Below, one piece after another: positions 32,869 through 42,911 of a stretch of 64,000 bases of DNA (its first letter is position 1; each line of letters begins with the position of its first letter). Under the pieces are notes generated by a model, which worked only from the letters and a program-made list of their open reading frames with translations, did no database searches and was not told the origin of the DNA. The stretch is from Methanoculleus methanifontis. GTDB lineage: Archaea; Halobacteriota; Methanomicrobia; Methanomicrobiales; Methanoculleaceae. The stretch covers positions 1-64,000 of the forward strand of contig NZ_VCYI01000001.1 of assembly GCF_030464365.1 (NCBI RefSeq). The letters are read 5' to 3'. Position numbers and translations under genes: made by a program.

Positions 32869-34677
32869 ATGTGCGGTATTGCCGGACAGTTTGTCCTGAA
32901 CGGGGAGGAAGCCGATGCGGCTCTCGTTGGGACGATGGGGGAGCGGCTGGCTCACCGCGGGCCCGACGGCGAAGGATCGTTCTTCTCCGGGCCGGTCGGC
33001 CTTGCCCATCGCCGCCTCGCGATCATCGATCTCTCCGACGAGGGCCGCCAGCCGATGGGAAACGAGGACGGGACGCTTCAGATCGTCTTCAACGGCGAGA
33101 TCTACAATTTTCGTGAGATCCGGGAGGAACTCGTGGCCGCCGGCCACCGTTTCGCTTCTGCGACCGATACGGAGGTGATCCTGCACGCCTACGAGGAGTG
33201 GGGGAGGAACTGCCTTGCCCGGTTCAACGGGATGTGGGCGTTCGCCCTCTGGGACGGGCGCCGCCGCGAGCTCTTCTGCGCCCGGGACCGTCTGGGCGTC
33301 AAGCCGTTCTACTACACTCTGGCCGGGGATTCGTTCATCTTCGCCTCGGAGATCAAGGCGCTCCGGGTGCATCCCGGGGTCGGCCGGCGGCCGAACGACC
33401 GGATGCTCTCGACGTTCCTTGCGTGGGGGGTTGCGGATCACACCGCCGAGACGATGTACGACGGCGTCTTCCAACTCCCGCCGGCCCATGCACTCGTCGT
33501 CTCCGCAGACGGCGTCGGGGAGCCGGAACGCTACTGGGACTTCGCGATGAGCGGCGCCCTGGGCGGGGTCGATGACGAAGCCGCCGCGCGAAGCGTCCGC
33601 GCCCTCCTGACCGACGCCGTCCGGCTCCGGCTCCGAAGCGACGTCCCGGTCGGGACCTGCCTCTCGGGCGGCATCGACTCCTCGACGGTCACCGCCCTGA
33701 TCAATGAGCTCCTGCAGGCGGAGAGGCCGGAGAGTGTCGGCGAGCGGCAGAAGACGTTTTCGGTCTGTTTTGACGACCTCCGGTTCGATGAGAGCCGGTA
33801 TATCGATACAGTGGTCGCGGTGACAAACGTTGCGGGCCGCCGGACTACGCCGGGCACGGACGGACTCTGGGAGGATATTGAACGGCTGCTCTACATGCAG
33901 GATGAGCCGTTTGCTTCGCTCTCGATATACGCCCAGTACTGCGTGATGCGGCTCGCACAGGGCGAGGTGAAGGTGGTCCTCGACGGGCAGGGCGCCGACG
34001 AGCAACTCGGCGGCTACATCGCCTACCAGGCCCCTTATATCAGGGGGCTCCTCCGGCACGGAGACGTCCTCGCGGCGCTCCGGGAGGGAATCGGAAGTGC
34101 GAGGCTTCACGGGTCGTTCATCTCTTGGGCGGCTCGCCAGTCACGGGTCCGGTCGGAGCGCCGGGAACTCCTCCGGGGATCCCCGCCGGAAGTCCTCCGG
34201 TATGCAGGGTCGCTTGAGGAGGTGCTGAAACGGGAGGTCACGGCGTCGAACCTCCCTCTCCTGCTGCACTGGGAAGACCGGAACTCGATGGCCTTCTCGA
34301 TCGAGGCACGGGTTCCGTTCCTCGATTACCGGCTGGTGGAGCATCTCGCAGGGCTCCCGCTCGACCAGAAGATCCGCGGCGGCGTCACGAAATACGTCCT
34401 CCGGCGGGCGATCCGGGGGCTGGTCCCCGACGCCGTCCGGTGCAGAATGGACAAGATGGGTTTCGTCACCCCCGAGGAGGTCTGGATGAAGGGTGAACTT
34501 GCACCGCATATCCTCGAACTTTTCTCGACGCCTGAATTCACAGAACGGCCCTACTGGGACGCGGAGCGGGTGCTCGAAAACTACCGGGCGTTCCTTGAGG
34601 GGAAAAGCCCTTATTCTACCGAGTTCTGGCGGATAGCCTGCGCGGAGATGTGGCTGCAGGGATTCGCGACGGTTTGA
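32869..34677 (+). CDS. asnB: Asparagine synthetase, glutamine-hydrolysing
   Basis: A 602-residue two-domain enzyme. Cys2 after the initiator (MCGIAGQF) is the glutaminase nucleophile; HRGPDGEG, VFNGEIYNF and RDRLGVKP complete that domain. The synthetase half has the PP-loop CLSGGIDSSTV, the FDDLRFDES strand and DGQGADEQLGGY. Length matches the AsnB family. It makes asparagine from aspartate, ATP and glutamine. Confidence 0.92.
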   Translation: MCGIAGQFVLNGEEADAALVGTMGERLAHRGPDGEGSFFSGPVGLAHRRLAIIDLSDEGRQPMGNEDGTLQIVFNGEIYNFREIREELVAAGHRFASATDTEVILHAYEEWGRNCLARFNGMWAFALWDGRRRELFCARDRLGVKPFYYTLAGDSFIFASEIKALRVHPGVGRRPNDRMLSTFLAWGVADHTAETMYDGVFQLPPAHALVVSADGVGEPERYWDFAMSGALGGVDDEAAARSVRALLTDAVRLRLRSDVPVGTCLSGGIDSSTVTALINELLQAERPESVGERQKTFSVCFDDLRFDESRYIDTVVAVTNVAGRRTTPGTDGLWEDIERLLYMQDEPFASLSIYAQYCVMRLAQGEVKVVLDGQGADEQLGGYIAYQAPYIRGLLRHGDVLAALREGIGSARLHGSFISWAARQSRVRSERRELLRGSPPEVLRYAGSLEEVLKREVTASNLPLLLHWEDRNSMAFSIEARVPFLDYRLVEHLAGLPLDQKIRGGVTKYVLRRAIRGLVPDAVRCRMDKMGFVTPEEVWMKGELAPHILELFSTPEFTERPYWDAERVLENYRAFLEGKSPYSTEFWRIACAEMWLQGFATV

Positions 34678-35022
34678 GAACGCGACGGTTTGAGAAGCCA
34701 TCAGGGTTCGAAAAACCGGAGCGGGAGAAAACGCGAAGCGTTTTTGACTTGCGACGGGCGGGAGCGTAGTGCGACTGGCCGAAGGGCAGGAGCTTGAGCA
34801 CCGCCAGGTGCGACTTGCGACGCACTGAAGGGCCAGATGATACATGGTGCCTCACGCGAAGCCGCGAAGCCGCGAAGCCGCGAAGTCTAGGCAGGTATTG
34901 ATAGTCCCTTTCGCGTTCTTCGCGTCTTCGCGTGAGATGACAGTGGTAGAGAGTAGTCGTGCAGCCTCACGTGAAGCCACGAAGTCGGTGTATCTGTTAA
35001 CGACCCGTACCCTCTCCTCGCA
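34678..35022. repeat. Palindromic GCGAAG repeat cluster 1
   Basis: This gap lies between two converging genes. It holds GAGAAGCCATCAGG-GTTCG (hairpin) near 34693, a GGCAGGAGCTTGAGCACCGCCAGGTGCG unit at 34788-34814 (stem GCACC/GGTGC), then CTCACGCGAAG followed by three to four CCGCGAAG units near 34852-34890. The block CTTCGCG-TTCTTCGCGTCTTCGCGTGAG around 34915-34942 pairs with it. The same units recur at 48.8-49.0 kb and 57.9-58.2 kb. Confidence 0.7.
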
Positions 35023-35733
35023 TCACCCCTCCCCTCCCTCCTGCGGGCAGACGCCCCCCTTCTCCCGCAGCCCCCTCCCCGCATACGCCGCGAGCAGGAC
35101 CGAGAGGACGCCGGTGATGAAGATACCGTCGAAGATCCCCGCACCTCCGATGGAGAGGACAGTCGACCCGCTTTCAGTAAGCGCTGAAAACACGTCGGGG
35201 TTTACAAGGTTGAGGATATCGGCCCCGAGGAGGGTGCCCATGGTGCCCCCGGCGTAGGCGAGGCCGGGAGCGGTGCGGCAGCCGCGCGCGAGAAAGAGCC
35301 CTGCCACGGCACCGGCGAGGGGTGCGACGTAGATCGGCATCGTGATCCCGAGGCCGGGGACAGGTGTTGCAAAAGCGTAGGCGACGAGCGACACCATGGC
35401 AACAGCGGCGAGGGACTTTGACCACGAGACCCGGCGCCGTCCGACCATCTCGAGTGTCACAAAGAGGGGGATGACAGCCCCGCCCACGTTGACCGCGATG
35501 ACGCTCTCGCCTACCGGGAGAAGCGGGATATCGATCAGGCTCCCGAGCAGCGCCCCTGCGGTCACCAGCATCGCCTGGTAGAACCGAAGTCCGATCGACT
35601 CGAAGACCCCCTCGCTGATGAGGAGCAGGTTGAATATGACCAGGGCCGGTATGAGAACCGCTAACGCAATGAGGATCTGTTCCGGGCTGAAAGGAACCGG
35701 GAGAATCGCGATCGCGGGCAGTTGGGTCTCCAT
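35023..35733 (-). CDS. DUF1614-family membrane protein
   Basis: A 236-residue protein with about seven hydrophobic helices and glycine/proline-rich turns: VNVGGAVIPLFVTLEM, GLGITMPIYVAPLAGA and GGTMGTLLGADILNL match DUF1614 proteins. The C-terminus is short and basic-acidic. Function unknown. It faces asnB across the repeat cluster. Confidence 0.75.
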   Translation of the reverse strand: METQLPAIAILPVPFSPEQILIALAVLIPALVIFNLLLISEGVFESIGLRFYQAMLVTAGALLGSLIDIPLLPVGESVIAVNVGGAVIPLFVTLEMVGRRRVSWSKSLAAVAMVSLVAYAFATPVPGLGITMPIYVAPLAGAVAGLFLARGCRTAPGLAYAGGTMGTLLGADILNLVNPDVFSALTESGSTVLSIGGAGIFDGIFITGVLSVLLAAYAGRGLREKGGVCPQEGGEG

Positions 35734-36151
35734 AGCCGGGTATACCGGGGTTCATGCCATAAATAGTTTCACGGAGAGCAGCTCCCGTACGGCTTCGACC
35801 TGCCAGTCCTCTGGACTGGTCGGCACCGCCTCACTCCGCCTCTATCATCATCTGGTGAATGGTGAATATCGCAGGTGATAACGCAAAAGGAGGATTCAAT
35901 AGAAAAATAAACCCTAAATTGGGGATATTATATTCATTTCTAAATAGATATTCTTATATATGGGCAACCGAAAATAATGTTAATCCAATAGTTCCTTCCT
36001 CGAATCGAGTAACAGGCACCGGACAACAACTCCCGGACACCGTTGCTTAAGGAGGCTTCCGATCGGTGAGAATCCGGTGCACGTTTCGGGGATGGTGTGT
36101 GGCCGGGAACAACTCCGTTCTACCCGACCGATTGCATCTGCGCAGAGGAGC
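35734..36151. other. AT-rich intergenic region with possible structured leader
   Basis: From about 35870 to 36000 the DNA is much richer in A and T than its surroundings and encodes nothing convincing (a 63-residue frame at 35859-36050 lacks a ribosome site and motifs). At 36013-36073, CACCGGA pairs with TCCGGTG around an inner CCGATCGG, with GGTGAGAATCC resembling the core of cobalamin-type riboswitches. It lies ~80 bases before the ABC-like gene. Confidence 0.4.
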
Positions 36152-36871
36152 ATGACTGCCTTTACTGTTGAAGACCTTATCCGGCATCTGGAACGGCTCC
36201 AGGCGAGGGGCCCGATCCCGTTCGACGTGAAGAGCGGAGAGATTTGTGGTGTTCTCTGCCCCTGCGGTCAGGGCCGGCAGACCCTGCTTGCCATCCTCAT
36301 GACGATGCTCTTTCCGGTTCCCGGGTTTGCAGAGCGTTCACCGCTCGCGATTCTCGGGAACCTCGGAGACGTGCGCCGAAACATGGGCATCGTCCTCCCC
36401 GAGCCGGTGCTCGACCCAGCGCTGACCGGCAGAGAGAACCTGGACTTCCACGCCCGTTTGCACGGTCTGGGTGACGACCTCCGGAGAAGGAGGATCCCCG
36501 AGGCCATCGACCTCTTCGGCGTTGCCGGAAGCGCTGATGCAGCGGTCGAGACCTACTCTCCCGTCATGATGCAGCAGTTGGAGATTGCCCGGGCATTTCT
36601 CACGCATCCGTCGGTCCTCTTCCTCGCCGAACCGACGACGGGGCTGGACAAGGCCGGGCGCCGGGAGATCTGGGACCTGCTCCGGCGGCTGAACCGCGAG
36701 CGGAGGGCGACGATCATCTTTACGACGCATGATGTGGAAGAAGCGGAGGCAATCTGCACCCGGGTTGCGGTGGTGGATCACGGCGAGGTCGTTGCCCTGG
36801 ACACACCGGAGACCTTCCGTGCAGTAATGGCCCTCGATGATACGCCGCTCGAGTTCGACAACACTACCTGA
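36152..36871 (+). CDS. ABC ATPase-like protein with all ATP-binding motifs degenerate
   Basis: A 239-residue protein clearly derived from NatA/daunorubicin-type ABC ATPases (DPALTGRENLDFHARLHGL, TTGLDKAGRREIWDLLRRLNRE). The Walker A GPNGAGKT is CPCGQGRQ (36-43, lysine lost), the Q-loop glutamine is lost (VLPEP at 81-85), the signature SGGM is SPVM (136-139) and Walker B Asp is Ala (LFLAEP, 156-161). Only the D-loop and H193 remain. The frame is open and normal in length. It starts behind GAGGAG; no permease gene adjoins. Either a pseudoenzyme or a recently relaxed gene. Confidence 0.8.
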   Translation: MTAFTVEDLIRHLERLQARGPIPFDVKSGEICGVLCPCGQGRQTLLAILMTMLFPVPGFAERSPLAILGNLGDVRRNMGIVLPEPVLDPALTGRENLDFHARLHGLGDDLRRRRIPEAIDLFGVAGSADAAVETYSPVMMQQLEIARAFLTHPSVLFLAEPTTGLDKAGRREIWDLLRRLNRERRATIIFTTHDVEEAEAICTRVAVVDHGEVVALDTPETFRAVMALDDTPLEFDNTT

Positions 36872-36934
36872 GCGCCCGGCGTTTGCACCGGAGCGATCGA
36901 AACCGCTTTATCGTTGCGGCCATGACAGGGATGC

Positions 36935-37357
36935 ATGGCCGCTCGTCTCCATCCCCTGCCCGCGTTCCTGCTTGTTGTCGCGCTTGTGCTTACCAGCGGG
37001 TGCCTCGAAGGCAGCCCGGCGCCCGATGACGGGGTCGTCCGGACGATCACGCCGCACGAAGCATCGGCCCTGATAGAAGAGCGAGGGGACGATCCGGGTT
37101 TTGTCATCGTCGATGTCCGGAGACCGGACGAGTTCGCTGCCGGACACATCCCGGGCGCGATCAACATCAACTCGGCGGAGTTCTCAGAGCACCTTGATGG
37201 TCTCGACCCGGAAGCGACCTACCTCATATACTGCCAGCGGGGAGTACGAAGCGCCGGTGTCCGGGAGCTGATGCGCGATGCCGAATTCCGCGAGGTCTAC
37301 GAGATCGAAGGCGGCATGAGCGCCTGGGAGGAGGTCGGGCTCCCGGTGGCTGGTTAA
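36935..37357 (+). CDS. Rhodanese-domain lipoprotein
   Basis: A 140-residue protein. The signal ends in a lipobox (VLTSGC), so it should be lipid-anchored outside the cell. The single rhodanese domain has VDVRRPDEFAAGHIPGAININ and the active-site loop YCQRGVRSAG with the catalytic Cys. Such proteins carry sulfane sulfur. It follows the ABC-like gene on the same strand by 63 bases. Confidence 0.85.
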   Translation: MAARLHPLPAFLLVVALVLTSGCLEGSPAPDDGVVRTITPHEASALIEERGDDPGFVIVDVRRPDEFAAGHIPGAININSAEFSEHLDGLDPEATYLIYCQRGVRSAGVRELMRDAEFREVYEIEGGMSAWEEVGLPVAG

Positions 37358-37442
37358 ACCGTATTGTTCCTTATGGATGGGCTCGACGCGGTTGCTGCAT
37401 CGAGCCCGGATGAGTGGAGGAGAAGGGGGAAACGGATCCCCC

Positions 37443-39068
<1,626 letters not shown>

Positions 39069-39341
39069 TTACCTGATCTTTGCCAGGATGTCCTTGTATG
39101 GGACGAACACGTACGTCTCGGAGTCGATCTCGAACGTATCCGAGGTATAGCCTCCGTACAAAACACGGTCCCCGGGGCTTAAGGGGAGACTGGAGCCGTC
39201 GTCGCGCTCTCCTACCGCAACGACGGATCCTTCCTTTCTGCCCTCCCGTGCGGATTCGGGGATGTAAATGCCGCTTTTCGTAACCTCTTCTCTTCGTATG
39301 GGTCTGATGAGAACCCGTTCTCCGATTGGGATAATCTCCAT
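39069..39341 (-). CDS. groES: GroES co-chaperonin
   Basis: A 90-residue co-chaperonin: PIGERVLIRPIRREEVTKSGIYIPES with the mobile loop, VVAVGERDDG, LSPGDRVLYGGY and a terminal EYVFVPYKDILA-like strand. The chosen ATG has GAAGGTGAT upstream; the frame continues 51 codons upstream across the promoter and is not real. It heads the groES-groEL unit. Confidence 0.93.
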   Translation of the reverse strand: MEIIPIGERVLIRPIRREEVTKSGIYIPESAREGRKEGSVVAVGERDDGSSLPLSPGDRVLYGGYTSDTFEIDSETYVFVPYKDILAKIR

Positions 39342-39390
39342 GAGTCTATCACCTTCAGAGAGTTTTTGCAACAAGATCGTAAGGCATCCT

Positions 39391-39406
39391 AAATATTTAA
39401 ACCTTA
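39391..39406 (-). promoter_or_regulatory. groES: groES-groEL TATA box
   Basis: On the minus strand AAGGTTTAAATATTT carries a strong TATA box with a purine-rich BRE-like flank. It is 50-60 bases before the groES ATG, giving a leader of about 25-30 bases. The palindrome at 39415-39431 lies just upstream, where an activator or repressor would sit. Confidence 0.65.
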
Positions 39407-39414
39407 TCAAAATT

Positions 39415-39431
39415 ATCGAAATGATTTCGAT
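39415..39431. promoter_or_regulatory. Palindromic operator candidate between groES and a wHTH gene
   Basis: ATCGAAAT-G-ATTTCGAT is a 17-base perfect inverted repeat with a one-base centre. It lies upstream of the groES TATA box on one side and ~48 bases before the divergent wHTH gene's ATG on the other. A site in this position could control both genes; the adjacent regulator is the obvious candidate to bind it. Confidence 0.6.
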
Positions 39432-39478
39432 ATATTGGATATCTTTATACCTGATCGGCTCATACGCATGAATAATCG

Positions 39479-39892
39479 ATGACACCGACGGCAAGGCAGA
39501 TAGTCTTTCGACAGGTCGAGAGGCCGAGAGGCAAAAGGGCGGAGGAGAATCTCGACTGGTTCTTCAACAGCCTCGGTATCGGAGAAGGAAGGGACGTCGA
39601 TCAGGTCGCCCAGCGGATTCTCGTCGTCCTTCTTTCGCACCAGGTCTCCGGGAACGGCGTGCCCGTGGAGAGGATCTCGCGCGACCTGGATGTCTCCAGT
39701 TCCCGTATCAACCACCACATCAGGAACCTTGTCGATGCCGGTGTCGTGTACCGCCACAAGCGGCAGATCCATCTCCGGGGCAACTCCCTCCAGTCGATGG
39801 TGCAGGAACTGCGCAAAGATGCGCTCCGGGTTCTCGACGATATCGAGGCCACGGCTGCAGAGCTCGACCGGTCGTTCGGCATCGAGGAGTGA
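39479..39892 (+). CDS. Winged-helix regulator divergent from groES
   Basis: A 137-residue protein with a central winged helix (VPVERISRDLDVSSSRINHHIRNLVDAGVVYRHKRQIHL) and a C-terminal coiled coil (MVQELRKDALRVLDDIEATAAELD) for dimerisation. A TTTATA element lies at 39442-39448. Its position suggests local control of the chaperonin genes and of itself through the shared palindrome; this is inference. Confidence 0.75.
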   Translation: MTPTARQIVFRQVERPRGKRAEENLDWFFNSLGIGEGRDVDQVAQRILVVLLSHQVSGNGVPVERISRDLDVSSSRINHHIRNLVDAGVVYRHKRQIHLRGNSLQSMVQELRKDALRVLDDIEATAAELDRSFGIEE

Positions 39893-39912
39893 AAGGCGGG
39901 GGCGGGCTCCCC

Positions 39913-40365
39913 TCACTCCTTCTGCTTCACGTAGGTGACGCCCTCCGGCCCTTCCGCTTCGCGGGTCTCTATCACGACGGTTCCCGAGATCCGGTTGAAG
40001 AGCCGCTGTTTCGAGCCCGGCATGGCGAGCCACCCGATCAGGCAGTCGGGGATGAGGAGAAATGCTTTGCCGATGCTCTCGATTGCTGCGGCAAAAAACC
40101 CGATATCCTCTCCGGCGCGGCCGGTGACCCGGATCTTCAGCGCCATCTTGCCGATCGACTGGCCGCGGTATCCCTCAAACAGCGTCCAGTAGACGAAGAA
40201 GACGACCGAGGTGAGGCTGATCGAGATGAGCCCGGGATCTATGCTGAACTGCCAGGAGGGCGGCAGCCGGTCGGAGATTGCCCAGACGGGCAGCCCTACC
40301 AGGATGAAGTCGATGAGCCAGGCCCAGAACCGGGTCTCCCACCTGGCGAGATAGAGGGTGACCAT
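39913..40365 (-). CDS. RDD-family membrane protein
   Basis: A 150-residue protein with the RDD domain: WETRFWAWLIDFILVGLPVW, SLTSVVFFVYWTLFEGYRGQSIGKMALKIRV (the conserved G-x-S-I-G-K-x motif) and a third hydrophobic stretch with LIPDCLIGWL. RDD proteins have been linked to ion exchange, but the role here is unknown. The start at 40365 gives a short N-terminus; a longer frame reaches 40467. Confidence 0.8.
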   Translation of the reverse strand: MVTLYLARWETRFWAWLIDFILVGLPVWAISDRLPPSWQFSIDPGLISISLTSVVFFVYWTLFEGYRGQSIGKMALKIRVTGRAGEDIGFFAAAIESIGKAFLLIPDCLIGWLAMPGSKQRLFNRISGTVVIETREAEGPEGVTYVKQKE

Positions 40366-40478
40366 ATCGATAATCTGTCGTCCCTGGCGGGGCTTAAGGT
40401 TACGTGTCGGCCGATGGGGGGGGTGGCCGGATGCCCCGGCCACAACAGTGATATAGTACACTCTCAAGTATAATACTT

Positions 40479-41891
40479 ATGAGTGTGTTCCTCGACCGGC
40501 ATCGGGAGTTATCGGCGCTTGCCGATCGCTACCGGAGCGGTAAAGCCGAGTTCGTTGTGCTTTACGGGAGACGCCGCGTCGGAAAGAGTGATCTCATCGA
40601 CCAGTTTCTCCAGTTCGGGAACGGGATCCACCTGCTTGCCCGTGAGGAGTCGAAAACCCTTCAACTCCGGAAATTCTCAAGAGACCTCGGGGATTATTTC
40701 GAGGATCCCTTCCTCAAAAGAACCGGTTTTTCAGACTGGGACAGTTTCTTCGAGTACATTGTGCAGCGATCCGGCTCCCGGTTTGTCCTTGCCATCGACG
40801 AGTTTCCGTACCTCGTCAAAGAAGATCCCTCGCTTCCGTCTATCATCCAGGATTACTGGGACACACACCTCAAGGAGACTCAGGTCTTCCTCCTCCTCTC
40901 CGGCTCGAGCATCTCTATGATGGAGTCGACGACGATGGACTACAGAAGCCCACTTTTTGGCAGGAGAACGGGCCAGATCCTCCTGCACCCTCTCCGGTTC
41001 ATCCATGTCCTCGACTACCTGGGGGATATGCGCAAGGCTGTGGAGTTCTATGCCGTCTTCGGGGGGACGCCTGCATACATCATGACCGCCGATCCGGATA
41101 AAGACATCATGGCCAACGTGGAAGAAAAGTTGCTGCGGGAGGACTCTTTCCTCTTCCGGGACGTCGAGTTCGTTCTCAGGACGGAACTTGCCGAACCCCG
41201 TTACTACTTCTCCATCCTCTATTCCATTGCGGAGGGGAACAACCGTATCGGCCTCATCTGCAATGATACCGGCCTTTCCAAGAGCATCGTGAATAAGTAC
41301 CTCTCCGTTCTGATCGACCTGCAACTGGTACACCGGCGTATACCTGTAACCGAGGGGCAGAAGAGCAGGAAAGGTCTCTACTTCCTCTCTGACAATCTCT
41401 TCAATTTCTGGTTCTCATTCGCCAACCCCTGCCTGGAATCGCTTGAGCGCGGCAACGCCGGGCTGATCGTGGATCAGTACGTCAAACCGCGGTTCGCGGC
41501 GTATGTGGGCAGGCTCTTTGAGGCAATCGTCGCAGATCTCTTTGAACTCTTTAACCAGCACGGTGCCCTGCCCTTTGTCTATACCCGGCTGGGGAGTTGG
41601 TGGCACCGGGGTGAGGAGATCGATATCATCTGCCTCCGCGAAGACCAACCAGAGATTCTCTTCTGCGAGTGCAAATGGCAGGACGGTGTGGACGGCCATC
41701 GGGTTCTCGAGGAGCTCCGGGCGAAAGCGCCCCATGTCTCATGGCAGAACGGCAGGCGCAAGGAGCATTTCTGTATCGTGGCACGAACATTCTCTCGCCG
41801 CCCGATGGAGGACGATCGAGTCTCCTGCTATGACCTTGACGACCTAACGAGGGTTGTTGCAGATTGCCGAAAAGGAGGTTTCTCGGCATAG
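40479..41891 (+). CDS. Archaeal STAND-like ATPase with DUF234 nuclease-like domain
   Basis: A 470-residue member of the archaeal ATPase family common in methanogens. Residues ~1-200 hold the P-loop YGRRRVGKSDL, VLAIDEFPYL (Walker B) and LLSGSSISMME. A winged helix follows (NDTGLSKSIVNKYLSVLIDLQLV). The C-terminal DUF234 has GSWWHRGEEIDIICLREDQPEILFCECKW, the D-x(n)-E-x-K arrangement of PD-(D/E)XK nucleases. Function unknown; such genes often behave as mobile or defence-related accessory genes. Confidence 0.82.
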   Translation: MSVFLDRHRELSALADRYRSGKAEFVVLYGRRRVGKSDLIDQFLQFGNGIHLLAREESKTLQLRKFSRDLGDYFEDPFLKRTGFSDWDSFFEYIVQRSGSRFVLAIDEFPYLVKEDPSLPSIIQDYWDTHLKETQVFLLLSGSSISMMESTTMDYRSPLFGRRTGQILLHPLRFIHVLDYLGDMRKAVEFYAVFGGTPAYIMTADPDKDIMANVEEKLLREDSFLFRDVEFVLRTELAEPRYYFSILYSIAEGNNRIGLICNDTGLSKSIVNKYLSVLIDLQLVHRRIPVTEGQKSRKGLYFLSDNLFNFWFSFANPCLESLERGNAGLIVDQYVKPRFAAYVGRLFEAIVADLFELFNQHGALPFVYTRLGSWWHRGEEIDIICLREDQPEILFCECKWQDGVDGHRVLEELRAKAPHVSWQNGRRKEHFCIVARTFSRRPMEDDRVSCYDLDDLTRVVADCRKGGFSA

Positions 41892-42009
41892 GCGTGCTGT
41901 ATCCGGAACCCGGATCCTCCGGGTGGAGAAGGCGCACCGGAGCATTGCTTTGTTCGCATCGACCGGGCATGTACCGGATTCCCGGGACTATCTATCGCAA
42001 AAAAAGGCG

Positions 42010-42756
42010 TTATCCAATATAACTCAGTTCTTCGCGACCTTTTCCCTCTTCGGCTTCCTGGATCTTTGCTATGATCTGCTCCATATTCTCGGCACGCTGC
42101 TGCAGCGAGGTATGGTCGACCTCGATCCCGGTCAGGTGGGAGAGCACCGTAAGAAGGCTGTCGGCACTCTTCGGGTCGACGATGTAGCCGCTCGTCTCGC
42201 CCATCAGGCAGATCCCCTCGATGCCCCGCGCCTCGCCGAGGCCGAGCAGGAGGCCCGAGGCCCCCACGATCATCCCGCTGTTCCCGGCGTTCTCAAACGA
42301 GCCTCCCGCGGCCTCCACCTCGGGCCGGAGATGCTCCATGTTGACTGCCGAGAGCACCCTCGGGCTCTCGACCAGGTGGCCGACACCATAGCCGCCGAGA
42401 GCGTAGATCCGCCCAACGCCAAGGTCTTCGGCGATATCGAGGTAGCGCTCAGTGAGGGTGTAATGCCCCTCGGCCGAGGTGCTCTGGAAGTCGCCCACAA
42501 GAAAGAGGGCTGCCTTCCCGTCCTTCTCGCAGCGGTATATCTCGTTTTTGACGAGATGGGTGACGCCCTGCTCGTCCACGACCACCTGCGGCGGAAAGTG
42601 GAGTGAGGAGATCTCCCCTATCTTCTCGCCCCCGAGTTCGTAGATCAGGTGGTCGGCAACGAGTTTCCCGACGTGTCCGATGCCGGGCAGCCCCTCGATC
42701 AAGATCGGGGCGTCGATATTGTCGTCCCGTAGAAAGGTTACTGTGACGTGTTCCAT
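42010..42756 (-). CDS. PAC2-family proteasome assembly chaperone-like protein
   Basis: A 248-residue protein with the archaeal PAC2 pattern: PILIEGLPGIGHVGKLVADHL, ALFLVGDFQSTSAEGHY, IYALGGYGVG and MIVGASGLLLGLG. The tail is a charged coiled coil. It is the last gene of the elp3-to-nop10 run, and its start overlaps the end of nop10 by 19 bases. Confidence 0.85.
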   Translation of the reverse strand: MEHVTVTFLRDDNIDAPILIEGLPGIGHVGKLVADHLIYELGGEKIGEISSLHFPPQVVVDEQGVTHLVKNEIYRCEKDGKAALFLVGDFQSTSAEGHYTLTERYLDIAEDLGVGRIYALGGYGVGHLVESPRVLSAVNMEHLRPEVEAAGGSFENAGNSGMIVGASGLLLGLGEARGIEGICLMGETSGYIVDPKSADSLLTVLSHLTGIEVDHTSLQQRAENMEQIIAKIQEAEEGKGREELSYIG

Positions 42757-42905
42757 CTGCGTACGGCCCTCCTATAACTACCGTACCTATCCTGGGGGGA
42801 AAAACGCGCCGGGTGGGCCGGCCGGCACGGCCGGTCGCAGACCGGGCAGAGATCCGAGAGCGTATATCTCCGGTCGTGCGGACAGCGGCGAATGCGGCTG
42901 CTCAT
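42738..42905 (-). CDS. nop10: H/ACA ribonucleoprotein subunit Nop10
   Basis: A 55-residue protein, MSSRIRRCPHDRRYTL then SDLCPVCDRPCRPAHPARFSPQDRYG, with the four-cysteine/histidine zinc ribbon and the AHPARFSPQDRY motif that is diagnostic of Nop10. It binds Cbf5 in the pseudouridylation complex. It sits six bases behind the aIF2-alpha stop, in the usual archaeal order, and its last 19 bases overlap the PAC2 gene in another frame. Confidence 0.95.
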   Translation of the reverse strand: MSSRIRRCPHDRRYTLSDLCPVCDRPCRPAHPARFSPQDRYGSYRRAVRRWNTSQ

Positions 42906-42911
42906 ATGGTT

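Noticed and set aside
34852-34890. CRISPR array suggested by repeated CCGCGAAG units
   Set aside because: Units are 8 bases, directly joined, with no spacers, and form inverted pairs; no cas genes are present.
35859-36050. 63-residue frame in the AT-rich gap
   Set aside because: No ribosome site or motif, and it overlaps the possible structured leader.
39342-39494. 51-codon N-terminal extension of GroES
   Set aside because: It crosses the promoter and palindrome, is AT-rich and has no counterpart in GroES proteins.
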